This document shows, in pieces, positions 9,617-19,700 of a stretch of 64,000 nucleotides of DNA (positions are counted from its first letter, which is position 1; each line of letters opens with the position of its first letter). Source of the stretch: Streptomyces sp. C10-9-1 (GTDB lineage: Bacteria; Actinomycetota; Actinomycetes; Streptomycetales; Streptomycetaceae); the NCBI RefSeq assembly GCF_024497955.1, contig NZ_JANHKP010000005.1, forward strand, positions 248,001 through 312,000, written 5' to 3'. Under the pieces are notes generated by a model, which did no database searches, was not told where the DNA came from, and saw only the letters and a program-made list of their open reading frames with translations. Made by a program: the position numbers and the translations under genes.

Positions 9617-10576
9617 GTGCGGCGCACCGGATCCGGCGCCGCGCGGCAGACCCGCCCGAGGAGACCACGGGACGGCCCCGGGGAGGAGCGGTGCCGGGCT
9701 CGCCGGGCCGCTGCGAACGAACCCGGCGCCCGCTCCGGACGGTGTCGCGGACCGGTCCGCGACGCCGTCCGGCCCGTCGGCGAACCGGGCGAGGCGGACC
9801 TGGTGGTCTTCCCGGCCACCGGCGGCGTCCTGATCGACGCCGGGGAGACCGGACACCACGTCGTCACCGGCCGCAGCCATGGCCACTCCGCGGGACGCTC
9901 GTCCCGGGTCACCGACGGAGCCCGGTTGTGGCGCCAGGACGTCCCGCACTGCCCGGAAACCCACGACGGCCTGCTGCCCGGGACGTTCCTCGAACACGTC
10001 CGCGGCCTGGCCCACCGGATGCCCGCCGTCGCCGCCGCGCGGTTCGCCCCGCGCCACGACGCGACCGTGCCGCTGGCCAGCCGGGCGTCCGCCGGCCCGT
10101 GGCGACGGTCGGGAGCGACCGTGATCGAACCCCGGCCGCGGGCCCTGGCCGGCGAGGCCGAGTCCGACGCGACGGCGCGGGCCCGGACCGGCGCCGGCCG
10201 CACAGCCGCCGGGGCGAGCGGCGCAAGCCACGGAAGTCGGAGGCACCGGGGGCTCACGAGCGATCCTCGGCCGGAGTACCCGGCGGTCGTGCCCGGGGCG
10301 CACGGAAGCGGCCCGGGGCGTGACGCGAAGCAACGCCGGGCGGCAGGGCCCCGCCGCCGGGGTCTCCGCGAGCGCCCGGACCGGGTCGGGGGTGCTCCGC
10401 TCCGCGCGCGGGCGCCGGACGCCGCCGCACAGGGGCGTCTAAGGCCGTCCTCGGCCCGGGAGACGGCCCCACGGGCCTCGCCTCCCGGTCCCGGTCGAAG
10501 ACCGGGTCAGCGGCCGATCTCGCGGCGCGACACGCGCCGCAGCCTCCGGCGCTGGCTCGGGTCGAGCATGAAGTAG
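9617..10576 (+). CDS. Unrecognised coding-like stretch, possibly decayed
   Basis: This open frame has strong GC3 codon bias only between about 9770 and 10215, where it reads as a plausible protein (ADLVVFPATGGVLIDAGET and following). The flanks become arginine-rich and look like noncoding GC-rich DNA read through. No clear ribosome site or family-like start was found, and the 3' end overlaps the small gene on the other strand. It may be a degraded gene or a short gene with misjudged ends. Apart from this, 9523-10506 holds nothing I can identify. Confidence 0.25.
   Translation: MRRTGSGAARQTRPRRPRDGPGEERCRARRAAANEPGARSGRCRGPVRDAVRPVGEPGEADLVVFPATGGVLIDAGETGHHVVTGRSHGHSAGRSSRVTDGARLWRQDVPHCPETHDGLLPGTFLEHVRGLAHRMPAVAAARFAPRHDATVPLASRASAGPWRRSGATVIEPRPRALAGEAESDATARARTGAGRTAAGASGASHGSRRHRGLTSDPRPEYPAVVPGAHGSGPGRDAKQRRAAGPRRRGLRERPDRVGGAPLRARAPDAAAQGRLRPSSARETAPRASPPGPGRRPGQRPISRRDTRRSLRRWLGSSMK
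10490..10506 (-). terminator. Short hairpin after the small membrane protein gene
   Basis: Arms CCCGGT (10490-10495) and ACCGGG (10501-10506) with a 5-nt loop abut the stop codon of the minus-strand gene at 10507. The stem is short, so it is only a weak terminator candidate. Confidence 0.35.
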
Positions 10577-10689
10577 GCGACCGCGGGGACTCCCACCACG
10601 ACCAGCAGCGAGAGCCAGAAGCCGATCAGCGGCATCAGGAGCAGGCCCACGGCCACTCCCCCGATCACGACCTTGGTGCGTGTCGACAT
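10507..10689 (-). CDS. Small membrane protein
   Basis: A 60-aa protein with one or two closely spaced hydrophobic segments (KVVIGGVAVGLLLMPLIGFW, then LSLLVVVGVPAVAYFML) and a strongly basic C-terminus (RRRLRRVSRREIGR). The positive-inside rule places the tail in the cytoplasm. The start ATG at 10689 follows a good GGAGG ribosome site; the frame is open further upstream but that part is not family-like. Function unknown. Confidence 0.75.
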   Translation of the reverse strand: MSTRTKVVIGGVAVGLLLMPLIGFWLSLLVVVGVPAVAYFMLDPSQRRRLRRVSRREIGR

Positions 10690-10923
10690 CTCGTCGCCTC
10701 CTTCTCGGCGGTGGCCGCTCCTGTGGGAAGAACGCCCCCGGCCGTCGTTCGGTTCCCGCGGCCGCGGGACGCGGTGCACGGGGCCGCAGCGGGGAGGCGG
10801 CGGGCCCCGGGACCGGTGGGGACGCCGACCGCGGGCGGGCGGTCCGCGGCCCGGGACGAGCGGTCCCGGCGCCGGGCGGCGGACCGGCCGGGGCGGGCCG
10901 GGGCCGGGTGCGTGACCCGGGCG

Positions 10924-11115
10924 TCACCGGTCGGGGTAGATGTCCCCGGTGGCCATCGCGGACTCCTGGTCCGACTGGGCGGAGAGCCTGCGCGCCTTGT
11001 CCTTGAGCCGCTGGCGCTCCTTCGGGTCGCTGCTGCGCTCGGCGGCCTCGTCGAGTTCCCTGGCCTTCTCGCGCATCTGGCGCACCCGGCCCCGGGACTC
11101 CTCGGGTTGGTTCAT
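10924..11115 (-). CDS. DUF6381 family small hydrophilic protein
   Basis: A 63-aa, highly charged, probably helical protein with the pattern GRVRQMREKARELDEAAERS, then KERQRLKDKARRL, and the terminal GDIYPDR. This matches small Streptomyces proteins grouped as DUF6381, which have no known function. The ATG at 11115 is preceded by a GGAG-type site. The 276 nt up to the ankyrin gene show no other gene. Confidence 0.8.
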   Translation of the reverse strand: MNQPEESRGRVRQMREKARELDEAAERSSDPKERQRLKDKARRLSAQSDQESAMATGDIYPDR

Positions 11116-11391
11116 GATCGCTCCTCGGACGCGGTGGGTGCCCCCACCGCCAGCGAAGCAGGCCCGCGGCGGCAGCGCATCCCGGGCCGCCGCCGCGGCC
11201 CGCGCGGTGCCTCGGGCGGAGCGCCTCGCCGCCGGAGGCACCGCGGGGTCCGGCAGGACCACGGGGCCGACGGCGGCGGAGCACCTGCGCGCGGCTCCCG
11301 CGCCGCCGCCCGTTGGAGGCGGCACCGCGGGAGCGGGAGCGGAGCGCACGCCCGACGCCCGTGGCAGAGCGACGGACGCCGCCCCGGCGGG

Positions 11392-11844
11392 TCAGCGCCC
11401 GTCGTGCCGCCACGCGTGGCGCCATGCCGCGCCGAGCAGGTGCTCCTCGTCGGGGTGCTCGGGCCGCGGCGGGCCGAGTCGACGGGCGGCCTCGACACAG
11501 CGGTCGTCGCCGTGGAGGGCGAGCCCCTGGACGGCGGTGAGCCCGACCCGCCGCTCCGGGTCGTCCAGCAGGGCCCCCACCAGCGCGGGCGACCCCGACG
11601 CGACCGCGTCGCGCAGCGGCGGCAGCTCTCCGGGACCGCTCGCGCCGGGATCCGCCCCGTGCGCGAGGAGGAGCTGGGCGATGTACCCGGCCCGCGTGCG
11701 GACCGCCAGGCGGAACGCGGCGTCCAGCGTGCCGGGGCGACCGCCCTCGCGGAGCAGGCGCTCCACCCGGTCCACGTCCGCGGCCCGTACGGGGCGGAGC
11801 AGGGCGCGGTCGCCGTCCGCCCCGGCGCCCGTGCTCCTGTCCAT
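11392..11844 (-). CDS. Ankyrin-repeat protein
   Basis: A 150-aa protein with ankyrin-like helices: LLRPVRAADVDRVERLLREG, FRLAVRTRAGYIAQLLLAHGADP, and LRDAVASGSPALVGALLDD. These suggest three to four repeats that act as a protein-binding platform. The start ATG at 11844 (MDRSTGAG) removes an unrelated upstream extension of the frame. No signal peptide or catalytic domain is seen. The partner is unknown. Confidence 0.75.
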   Translation of the reverse strand: MDRSTGAGADGDRALLRPVRAADVDRVERLLREGGRPGTLDAAFRLAVRTRAGYIAQLLLAHGADPGASGPGELPPLRDAVASGSPALVGALLDDPERRVGLTAVQGLALHGDDRCVEAARRLGPPRPEHPDEEHLLGAAWRHAWRHDGR

Positions 11845-12236
11845 GACCCCGCCCCCGTGCTGTGCTGCCGCCGAGTCCAGAGGCGGGAGAGGCACGGCCT
11901 CGCCGGGCGGAGGCTCGCCTCCGTACCGGCCGGTCCGGGTGGGGCGGCACCACGGCCGGGCGCCGCGGCCCGCATGGCGGTGCGCCCGCCGGGGACGGCG
12001 GGCGGGGCCGGTGCGCCGGCGTCCGGACGGGCCGGGTCGGGGAGCCCCGCCCCGCTCCCCGCCGCGGGCGGCCCGCGGCGGGGGTGCGGAGCGCCCGGCC
12101 GGGCCTGCGCGGCGGCGCACGGCCGCCCGGTGAGGGGCGGTCCTTGCCGGGCGGTGGCCCGGGCGCTTCACTGGCGCCCAGCCGCGGCCCACCAGGCCGG
12201 GAAACGGCCGCCCCTCGACGCCCCCTTGGGAGACCC
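11845..12236. other. 392-nt gene-free GC-rich intergenic region
   Basis: This region separates the divergent ankyrin gene and hydroxyacid dehydrogenase gene and must hold both promoters. I see no RNA gene, clear palindrome or coding pattern in it. Confidence 0.5.
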
Positions 12237-13256
12237 ATGCCCTCCACGACCAGGCGCCCCCGCGCGGCGCTCGCGATGGCCCCCGCCGCGGCCGCTGCCG
12301 TGCTCGGCGGCCGGGAACTCGCCGCCCTGGAGGAGGTCTGCGACCTCGCGCCGCCACCGGTTCTCGACGACCTGGCCACCGACCGGGCGCGCGCCGTGCT
12401 CGCCGGTACCGAGCTCCTGGTCACCGGCTGGGGGTGCCCGCCGCTCGACGAGGCGGTGCTCGCCTGCGCCCCCTCGCTGCGGGCGGTGGTGCACACGGCC
12501 GGGTCGGTGCGGGGCCACATCACCGAGGCGTGCTGGGAGCGGGGTGTGGAGGTGTCCTCGGCCGCCGCGGCCAACGCCGTGCCGGTCGCCGAGTACACGG
12601 TGGCGATGGTCCTGCTGAGCGGGAAGCGGGTGCTGGAGCAGGCACGGGAGTACCGCGCCGGGGCGGACCGGGAGGACTGGCTGCGCACACCGGGGCACGT
12701 CGGCAACTACCGCCGCACGGTGGGGATCCTGTCCGCCTCGATGACCGGGCGGCGGGTCGCCGAGCTGCTGCGGCCGCACGACCTCGCGGTGCTGCTCCAC
12801 GACCCGTTCGTCTCGGCGGCCGAGGCCAGGGCGCTGGGCGCCGAGGCCGTGGGGCTGCGCGAGCTGTTCGAGCGCAGCGACACCGTCACCGTCCACACAC
12901 CGCTGCTGGAGGCGACCCGGGGCCTGGTGAGCCGGGAGCTGCTGGAGGCGATGCGGCACGACGCGGTGCTGGTGAACACCGCGAGGGGGGCGGTGGTGGA
13001 CCAGGAGGCGCTCGTCCGGGTGGTGTCCGAGGGCAGGATCCGGGCGGTGCTGGACGTCACCGAGCCCGATGTGCTGCCCCCCGGGCATCCGCTGTGGGCG
13101 TGCGAGGGCGCACTGATCACTCCTCATGTGGCCGGGTCCCAGGGCAACGAGTGGCGGCGCCTGGCGGCGCAGGCGGTCGCCGAGGCGGGCCGCTGGGCCT
13201 CCGGCGCCGGGTTCGCCCACCCGGTGCTGCGGGAGCGGATGCCGTTCCTGGCCTGA
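12237..13256 (+). CDS. D-isomer-specific 2-hydroxyacid dehydrogenase family protein
   Basis: A 339-aa NAD(P)-dependent oxidoreductase of the 2-hydroxyacid dehydrogenase/phosphoglycerate dehydrogenase superfamily. The catalytic triad positions are recognisable: Arg in LVNTARGAVVD, Glu in DVTEPDVLP and His in LITPHVAGS. The dinucleotide turn reads VGILSASMTGRRVAELL, so the first glycine of the usual GxGxxG/GxSxxG loop is Ser. The substrate cannot be told from sequence. The ATG at 12237 follows GGGAG. A strong terminator follows the gene. Confidence 0.85.
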   Translation: MPSTTRRPRAALAMAPAAAAAVLGGRELAALEEVCDLAPPPVLDDLATDRARAVLAGTELLVTGWGCPPLDEAVLACAPSLRAVVHTAGSVRGHITEACWERGVEVSSAAAANAVPVAEYTVAMVLLSGKRVLEQAREYRAGADREDWLRTPGHVGNYRRTVGILSASMTGRRVAELLRPHDLAVLLHDPFVSAAEARALGAEAVGLRELFERSDTVTVHTPLLEATRGLVSRELLEAMRHDAVLVNTARGAVVDQEALVRVVSEGRIRAVLDVTEPDVLPPGHPLWACEGALITPHVAGSQGNEWRRLAAQAVAEAGRWASGAGFAHPVLRERMPFLA

Positions 13257-13301
13257 ACCGCTCCTCGACCGCGCCCGGAGGGGAACCGGGGTGCTCCGGC
13301 C

Positions 13302-13347
13302 GGGCGGGGGCGCCGGGTGAGCCGCGTCTCACCCGGCGCCCCCGCCC
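13302..13347 (+). terminator. Strong 20-bp stem terminator hairpin
   Basis: Arms 13302-13321 and 13328-13347 are perfectly complementary over 20 bp around the loop CCGCGT. The hairpin lies 45 nt after the dehydrogenase stop and just before the PadR operator, so it probably insulates padR from upstream transcription. There is no U-tract, as is common for actinobacterial hairpins. Confidence 0.8.
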
Positions 13348-13352
13348 TTGCC

Positions 13353-13370
13353 TATGCAACGAGTTGCATA
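13353..13370. promoter_or_regulatory. Palindromic operator ahead of the PadR gene
   Basis: Perfect inverted repeat TATGCAAC (13353-13360), GA, GTTGCATA (13363-13370), starting 6 bp after the terminator stem and ending 13 bp before the PadR ATG. Such AT-containing palindromes next to padR genes are typical autoregulatory PadR sites. It is striking in this GC-rich background. Confidence 0.75.
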
Positions 13371-13383
13371 GCACCATCGCCGC

Positions 13384-13947
13384 ATGGCGCTCGACCACGC
13401 GATCCTCGTGTCCCTGCTGGAGCGGCCCGGGTCCGGCTATGAGCTGGCGCGCCGCTTCGAGCGGTCCATCGGCTACTTCTGGACCGCCACCCACCAGCAG
13501 ATCTACCGCGTGCTGCGCCGTATGGAGGCCGAGGGCCTGCTCGACGTCCGCGAGGTCGCCCAGCGGGGCCGACCGGACAAGAAGGAGTACTCGGTGGCGG
13601 CCCCCGGCCGCGCCGCCCTCTCCCGCTGGCTGCACGAGCCCATCGAGCCCGAGAGCCTGCGGCACGAGCTCGCCGTGAAGATCCGCGGGGCGGCCTTCGA
13701 CGAGCCGGCCGCCCTGGTCGGCGAGGTCGAGCGGCACCGGCGGGTGCACGCCGACCGGCTGGCGCACTACCTGGCGGGGCAGGAACGGGACTTCACCGGG
13801 CCCGGCGCTCCCCCGACCGACCCGGGCAGGGAACTCCAGCACGTCGTCCTGCGCGGCGGCATCGCCTACGAGCGGATGACCCTCGACTGGCTGGACGACG
13901 TCCTCGCCACCCTCCACCGCCTGGCCGCGGGGCTCCCGCCCGCCTGA
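13384..13947 (+). CDS. PadR family transcriptional regulator
   Basis: A 187-aa protein with an N-terminal PadR winged helix (residues 1-75: LDHAILVSLLERPGSGYELA, then YRVLRRMEAEGLL and the wing GRPDKKEYSV). An alpha-helical C-terminal dimerisation domain of the Vir_act_alpha type follows (VERHRRVHADRLAHYLAGQE). There is no obvious ribosome site before the ATG, and the palindrome sits only 13 bp upstream, so a leaderless or very short transcript is likely. It probably represses itself and perhaps the acyl-CoA dehydrogenase gene 70 nt downstream on the same strand. Confidence 0.92.
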   Translation: MALDHAILVSLLERPGSGYELARRFERSIGYFWTATHQQIYRVLRRMEAEGLLDVREVAQRGRPDKKEYSVAAPGRAALSRWLHEPIEPESLRHELAVKIRGAAFDEPAALVGEVERHRRVHADRLAHYLAGQERDFTGPGAPPTDPGRELQHVVLRGGIAYERMTLDWLDDVLATLHRLAAGLPPA

Positions 13948-14017
13948 GCGCCGGGCGCGCCCCGCACCCGCCGCGAACACCCCGATCCGACCACCCACTC
14001 CCGGAAGGCGGTCCGCC

Positions 14018-15736
14018 ATGGCCGACCCGCTGCTGTTCAACCCCCGTACCTACGACCCCGGCCACTTCGACGCCGAGACGCGGCGGCTGCTGCGGGCGAC
14101 GGTCGACTGGTTCGAGTCCCGGGGCAAGCGCCGGCTGATCGAGGACTACCGCAGCCGGGAGTGGCTGTCGGACTTCCTCGCCTTCGTGGCCGACGAGGGG
14201 CTGTTCGCCGCGTTCCTCACCCCCGCCTCGGCCGGGGGCGCGCCGGGCACCCGGTGGGACACGGCGCGCATCGCCGCGCTCAACGAGATCCTCGGGTTCT
14301 ACGGCCTGGACTACTGGTACGCCTGGCAGGTGACCGTCCTGGGGCTGGGACCGGTGTGGCAGAGCGACAACGCGGACGCCCGCGAGCGCGCCGCGGGGCT
14401 GCTCTCGCAGGGCGAGGTGTTCGCCTTCGGCCTGTCCGAGCGGGCCCACGGGGCCGACATCTACTCCACGGACATGCTGCTGGAGCCGGACGGCCGGGGC
14501 GGCTTCCTCGCCACCGGCGCCAAGTACTACATCGGCAACGGCAACGCCGCGGGCCTCGTCTCCGTCTTCGGCCGCCGCACGGACGTGGAGGGCCCCGAGG
14601 GCTACGTCTTCTTCGCCGCCGACAGCCGCCACCCCGCCTACCACCTGGTGCAGAACGTCGTCGACTCGTCCAAGTACGTCAGCGAGTTCCGGCTCGACGC
14701 CTACCCGGTGGCGGCCGCGGACGTGCTGCACACCGGCCGCGCCGCCTTCGACGCCGCCCTCAACACGGTGAACGTCGGCAAGTTCAACCTGTGCACGGCC
14801 TCGGTCGGGATCTGCGAGCACGCGATGTACGAGGCGGTCACCCACGCGCACAACCGGATCCTGTACGGCCGCCCGGTCACCGCCTTCCCGCACGTGCGCC
14901 GGGAGCTGGCCGACGCCTACGTGCGGCTGGTCGGCATGAAGCTGTTCAGCGACCGGGCCGTGGACTACTTCCGCTCGGCGGGGCCCGAGGACCGGCGCTA
15001 CCTGCTGTTCAACCCGATGACGAAGATGAAGGTGACCACCGAGGGCGAGAAGGTCATCGACCTGATGTGGGACGTCATCGCGGCGAAGGGCTTCGAGAAG
15101 GACACCTACTTCGCCGAGGCGGCCGTGGAGATCCGGGGCCTGCCCAAGCTGGAGGGGACGGTGCACGTCAACCTGGCGCTGATCCTCAAGTTCATGCGCA
15201 ACCACCTGCTCCACCCGGTGGAGTACCCGCCCGTGCCGACCCGGCTGGACGCCGCGGACGACGCGTTCCTCTTCCGCCAGGGCCCGGCCCGGGGGCTCGG
15301 CTCGGTGCGCTTCCACGACTGGCGCCCGGCCTTCGACGCGTACGCGAAGGTGCCGAACGTCGCCCGGTTCCGGGAGCAGGCCGACGCGCTCTGCGCGTTC
15401 GCGGCCGACTGCGCCCCGGACGAGGAGCAGAGCCGCGACCTCGACCTCCTGCTGGCCGTGGGCCAGTTGTTCGCGCTGGTCGTCCACGGCCAGCTGATCC
15501 TGGAGCAGGCCCGGCTGACCGGCCTGGACGAGGACGTGCTGGACGAGTTGTTCGGTGTCCTGGTCCGCGACTTCTCCGCGCACGCGGTCGAGTTGCACGG
15601 CAAGGACTCGGCGACCGGGGCGCAGCAGCGCTGGGCGCTGTCGGCCGTCCGGCGGCCGGTGGTCGACGCGGAGCGCTCGGCGCGGGTCTGGGAGCGGGTC
15701 GAGGCGCTCGCCGGGGCCTACGAGATGGCGCCGTAG
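14018..15736 (+). CDS. Acyl-CoA dehydrogenase family protein
   Basis: A 572-aa flavoprotein related to long fatty acyl-CoA dehydrogenases/oxidases. The N-terminal helical part is followed by a beta-domain region (FGLSERAHGADIYSTD, then GAKYYIGNGNAAGLVSVFG) and a helical C-terminal half extended relative to the roughly 390-aa classical enzymes. The likely reaction is FAD-dependent alpha,beta-desaturation of an acyl-CoA; substrate chain length is unknown. ATG follows GGAAGG. It is downstream of the PadR regulator, which may control it. Confidence 0.85.
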   Translation: MADPLLFNPRTYDPGHFDAETRRLLRATVDWFESRGKRRLIEDYRSREWLSDFLAFVADEGLFAAFLTPASAGGAPGTRWDTARIAALNEILGFYGLDYWYAWQVTVLGLGPVWQSDNADARERAAGLLSQGEVFAFGLSERAHGADIYSTDMLLEPDGRGGFLATGAKYYIGNGNAAGLVSVFGRRTDVEGPEGYVFFAADSRHPAYHLVQNVVDSSKYVSEFRLDAYPVAAADVLHTGRAAFDAALNTVNVGKFNLCTASVGICEHAMYEAVTHAHNRILYGRPVTAFPHVRRELADAYVRLVGMKLFSDRAVDYFRSAGPEDRRYLLFNPMTKMKVTTEGEKVIDLMWDVIAAKGFEKDTYFAEAAVEIRGLPKLEGTVHVNLALILKFMRNHLLHPVEYPPVPTRLDAADDAFLFRQGPARGLGSVRFHDWRPAFDAYAKVPNVARFREQADALCAFAADCAPDEEQSRDLDLLLAVGQLFALVVHGQLILEQARLTGLDEDVLDELFGVLVRDFSAHAVELHGKDSATGAQQRWALSAVRRPVVDAERSARVWERVEALAGAYEMAP

Positions 15737-15750
15737 CCGCACGGGGCCGA

Positions 15751-15789
15751 CCGCGGGGGGTGTACGGGGGCACCGCGCACCCCCCGCGG
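15751..15789. terminator. Bidirectional terminator between convergent genes
   Basis: CCGCGGGGGGTG (15751-15762) pairs perfectly with 15778-15789 around a 15-nt loop. It fills the gap between the acyl-CoA dehydrogenase stop (15736) and the glpD stop (15792) and can serve both strands. Confidence 0.7.
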
Positions 15790-15791
15790 GC

Positions 15792-17347
<1,556 letters not shown>

Positions 17348-17351
<4 letters not shown>

Positions 17352-17947
17352 GGGGCGAGGGTCCTCTCCAGAAGGGTGCGGAGCTCGTCGAGGAAGGCCG
17401 TGTCGTCGAGTGCCGGGTCGTCCGGGTCGGTCATGGTGCGCAGGGACATCGCGAAGGACTGCACGACCAGCAGCAGGGTCCGGGCCAGCAGGGTCGTGTC
17501 GGCCGGGCGCACGGAGCCGTCGGCCTGCCCCTCCGCGAGGCCGCCCGCGATCAGCCCCAGCAGGGCTTCCTGGCTGGCGCCGCGCCGGTCGAGCAGGTAG
17601 GGCAGCAGCAGTTCGGGGTCCACGTCGAGGATCTTGTGGAACAGGGGGTGGGCGCGGAAGGCGGCGACCCCGGCGACCAGGCCGTCGACGATTCGGGAGC
17701 GGGTCGGGACGCCGGGGGACGCCCCGGGCATGGCGCCGACGGCGACGCCGATCCACTCGCGGGTCATCAGGTCCCCGACGAGGGTGCGCACATCGGGCCA
17801 GCGGCGGTAGAGCGTCATCCGGGACACCCCGGCGCGGCGGGCGACGTCGGTCAGGGTCGTGCGCCGCACTCCGACGGCGAGCACGCAGTCGCGGGCGGCG
17901 TCGAGCACGGTGTCCGCGTCCGAGTGGTTGTGACGAATGGGCGTCAT
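17348..17947 (-). CDS. TetR family transcriptional regulator
   Basis: A 199-aa repressor-type protein. The N-terminal helix-turn-helix (residues about 10-55) reads VLDAARDCVLAVGVRRTTLTD then VARRAGVSRMTLYRRW, and a C-terminal ligand domain follows. It is the first gene of the TetR-glpD operon and diverges from the flavoenzyme gene at 18087. This placement suggests it controls both directions from the 17948-18086 gap. The ligand is unknown; glycerolipid intermediates are a guess from the neighbours. Confidence 0.92.
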
Positions 17948-17950
17948 CTG

Positions 17951-17961
17951 TCACAGTGTAA
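17951..17961. promoter_or_regulatory. Possible TetR operator or promoter element
   Basis: TCACAGTGTAA (TTACACTGTGA on the other strand) is an imperfect palindrome just upstream of the TetR start, in an otherwise GC-rich gap. It could be the repressor site or a -10 region. Weak evidence. Confidence 0.25.
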
Positions 17962-18086
17962 TGCCCCTGCGGCCCGGGCGGCAGTGCACCGCTCCCCGCG
18001 CCCCGGCGGCGCTGCCCGTCGGCGCACCCGCCGAGCGGCCAGCCGACGCACCGAACCGACGCGAGGAACAGGACGACGACGTGGAC

Positions 18087-19673
18087 ATGTTGTGGAGCGG
18101 CTGGGGCGACCCGGCCAAGGCGGCCCCGCTGCCCGGCACGGTGACCGGCCTGCTGCGCGATCTGCTCGGCGTCGAGCCGCGCGGAGACGGGCCCGCCGCC
18201 CTGGACGAGGTCGTGGCCCCGCCGTCCCCGCTGGAGGGGGCGCCCCTCGCGGCGCTCGCCGCGGCCGCGGGCGGCGCCGTCCACGTGCAGACCGACGCGG
18301 AGAGCAGGATCCGCCACACCCGGGGCAAGTCCACCCCGGACCTGCTGCGCATCCGGGCGGGCGAGGTCGACGACATCCCCGCCGCGGTGGTGCTGCCGGG
18401 CAGCCACGAGGAGGTGGTGGCCGTCCTGCGCGCCTGCGCCGGGCACGGCCTGGCCGCCGTCCCGTTCGGCGGCGGCACCTCCGTCGTCGGCGGACTGGCG
18501 CCAAGGGGCGGGCGTCCGTTCGTCGCCCTGGACCTGCGCCGCCTCGACCGGCTGGTGGCGGTGGACGAGGTCTCCCGGACCGCGACCCTCCAGCCCGGTC
18601 TGCGCGGCCCCCGGTGCGAGGCCCTGCTGAACGAGCGGGGCTGGACCCTCGGCCACTTCCCGCAGTCCTTCGAGTGGGCGTCGGTGGGCGGCTTCGCCGC
18701 GGCCCGCTCCAGCGGGCAGGCCTCGTCCGGGTACGGGCGCTTCGACGAGATGGTCCTCGCGCTCACCGCGGCCACCCCCGAAGGCACCCTGGAGACCGGA
18801 CGCGCCCCGCGGTCGGCCGCGGGGCCCGACCTGCGCCAGCTGCTGCTCGGCTCGGAGGGGGCCTTCGGGGTGATCACCTCGGTCACGGTCCGGATCCGCC
18901 CCCTGCCGCAGCGCCGGGTGTACGAGGGCTGGCGCTTCCCCTCCTTCGAGGCGGGCTCGGCGGCACTGCGCCGCCTCGCCCAGGACGGTCCGCGGCCGAC
19001 CGTTCTGCGGCTCTCCGACGAGACCGAGACCTTCATCGGACTGGCGCAGCCCGACGAGATCGGCGGCGGGGCCCAGCCGGCCGCCGGCTGCCTGGCCGTC
19101 ACCGGCTACGAGGGCACCGAGGCGGACACGAAGGAGCGGCGGGAGGCGGCCGCGGCGGTGCTGCGCGAGGCGGGAGGCGAGTGGCTCGGCGCGGAGCCGG
19201 GCGAGCGCTGGGCCCACGGGCGCTACAACGCCCCCTACCTGCGCGACGCCCTGCTCGACGCGGGTGCCTTCGCCGAGACCCTGGAGACGGCGGCCTTCTG
19301 GTCCGCGCTGCCCGGGCTGTACGCGGCCGTGCGCGGGGCGCTCACCGCGACGCTCACCGAGGCCGGCACCCCGCCGCTGGTGATGTGCCACATCTCGCAC
19401 GTCTACGAGAACGGCGCCTCGCTCTACTTCACGGTCGTCTCGGCCCAGGGCGAGGACGCCGTGGCCCACTGGGACCGCGCCAAGCGGGCGGCCAACGACG
19501 CGATCCTCGCCGCGGGCGGCACCATCAGCCACCACCACGGGGTGGGCACCGACCACCGCGACTGGTACGCACGGGAGGTCGGGCCCCTGGGGATCCGCAT
19601 ACTCCAGGCCGTGAAGTCCCAGACCGATCCGGCCGGGGTGCTGAACCCCGGAGTCCTCCTCCCCGTCCGCTGA
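18087..19673 (+). CDS. FAD-binding oxidase, alkyldihydroxyacetonephosphate synthase-like
   Basis: A 528-aa flavoprotein of the FAD_binding_4 (VAO) superfamily. An FAD loop PFGGGTSVVGGLAPRGG is followed by a cap domain and a C-terminal active-site segment ISHHHGVGTDHRDW. The triple-His HHHGVG motif is the hallmark of alkyl-DHAP synthase, which swaps the acyl chain of acyl-DHAP for a fatty alcohol to make ether lipids. The bacterial substrate here is unproven. ATG at 18087 (MLWSGWGD) is preferred; a GTG two codons earlier is equally plausible. DAGK-like gene follows after 27 nt. Confidence 0.83.
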   Translation: MLWSGWGDPAKAAPLPGTVTGLLRDLLGVEPRGDGPAALDEVVAPPSPLEGAPLAALAAAAGGAVHVQTDAESRIRHTRGKSTPDLLRIRAGEVDDIPAAVVLPGSHEEVVAVLRACAGHGLAAVPFGGGTSVVGGLAPRGGRPFVALDLRRLDRLVAVDEVSRTATLQPGLRGPRCEALLNERGWTLGHFPQSFEWASVGGFAAARSSGQASSGYGRFDEMVLALTAATPEGTLETGRAPRSAAGPDLRQLLLGSEGAFGVITSVTVRIRPLPQRRVYEGWRFPSFEAGSAALRRLAQDGPRPTVLRLSDETETFIGLAQPDEIGGGAQPAAGCLAVTGYEGTEADTKERREAAAAVLREAGGEWLGAEPGERWAHGRYNAPYLRDALLDAGAFAETLETAAFWSALPGLYAAVRGALTATLTEAGTPPLVMCHISHVYENGASLYFTVVSAQGEDAVAHWDRAKRAANDAILAAGGTISHHHGVGTDHRDWYAREVGPLGIRILQAVKSQTDPAGVLNPGVLLPVR

Positions 19674-19700
19674 CCCTTCCCGCCGCCCGGAGGCGCATCC

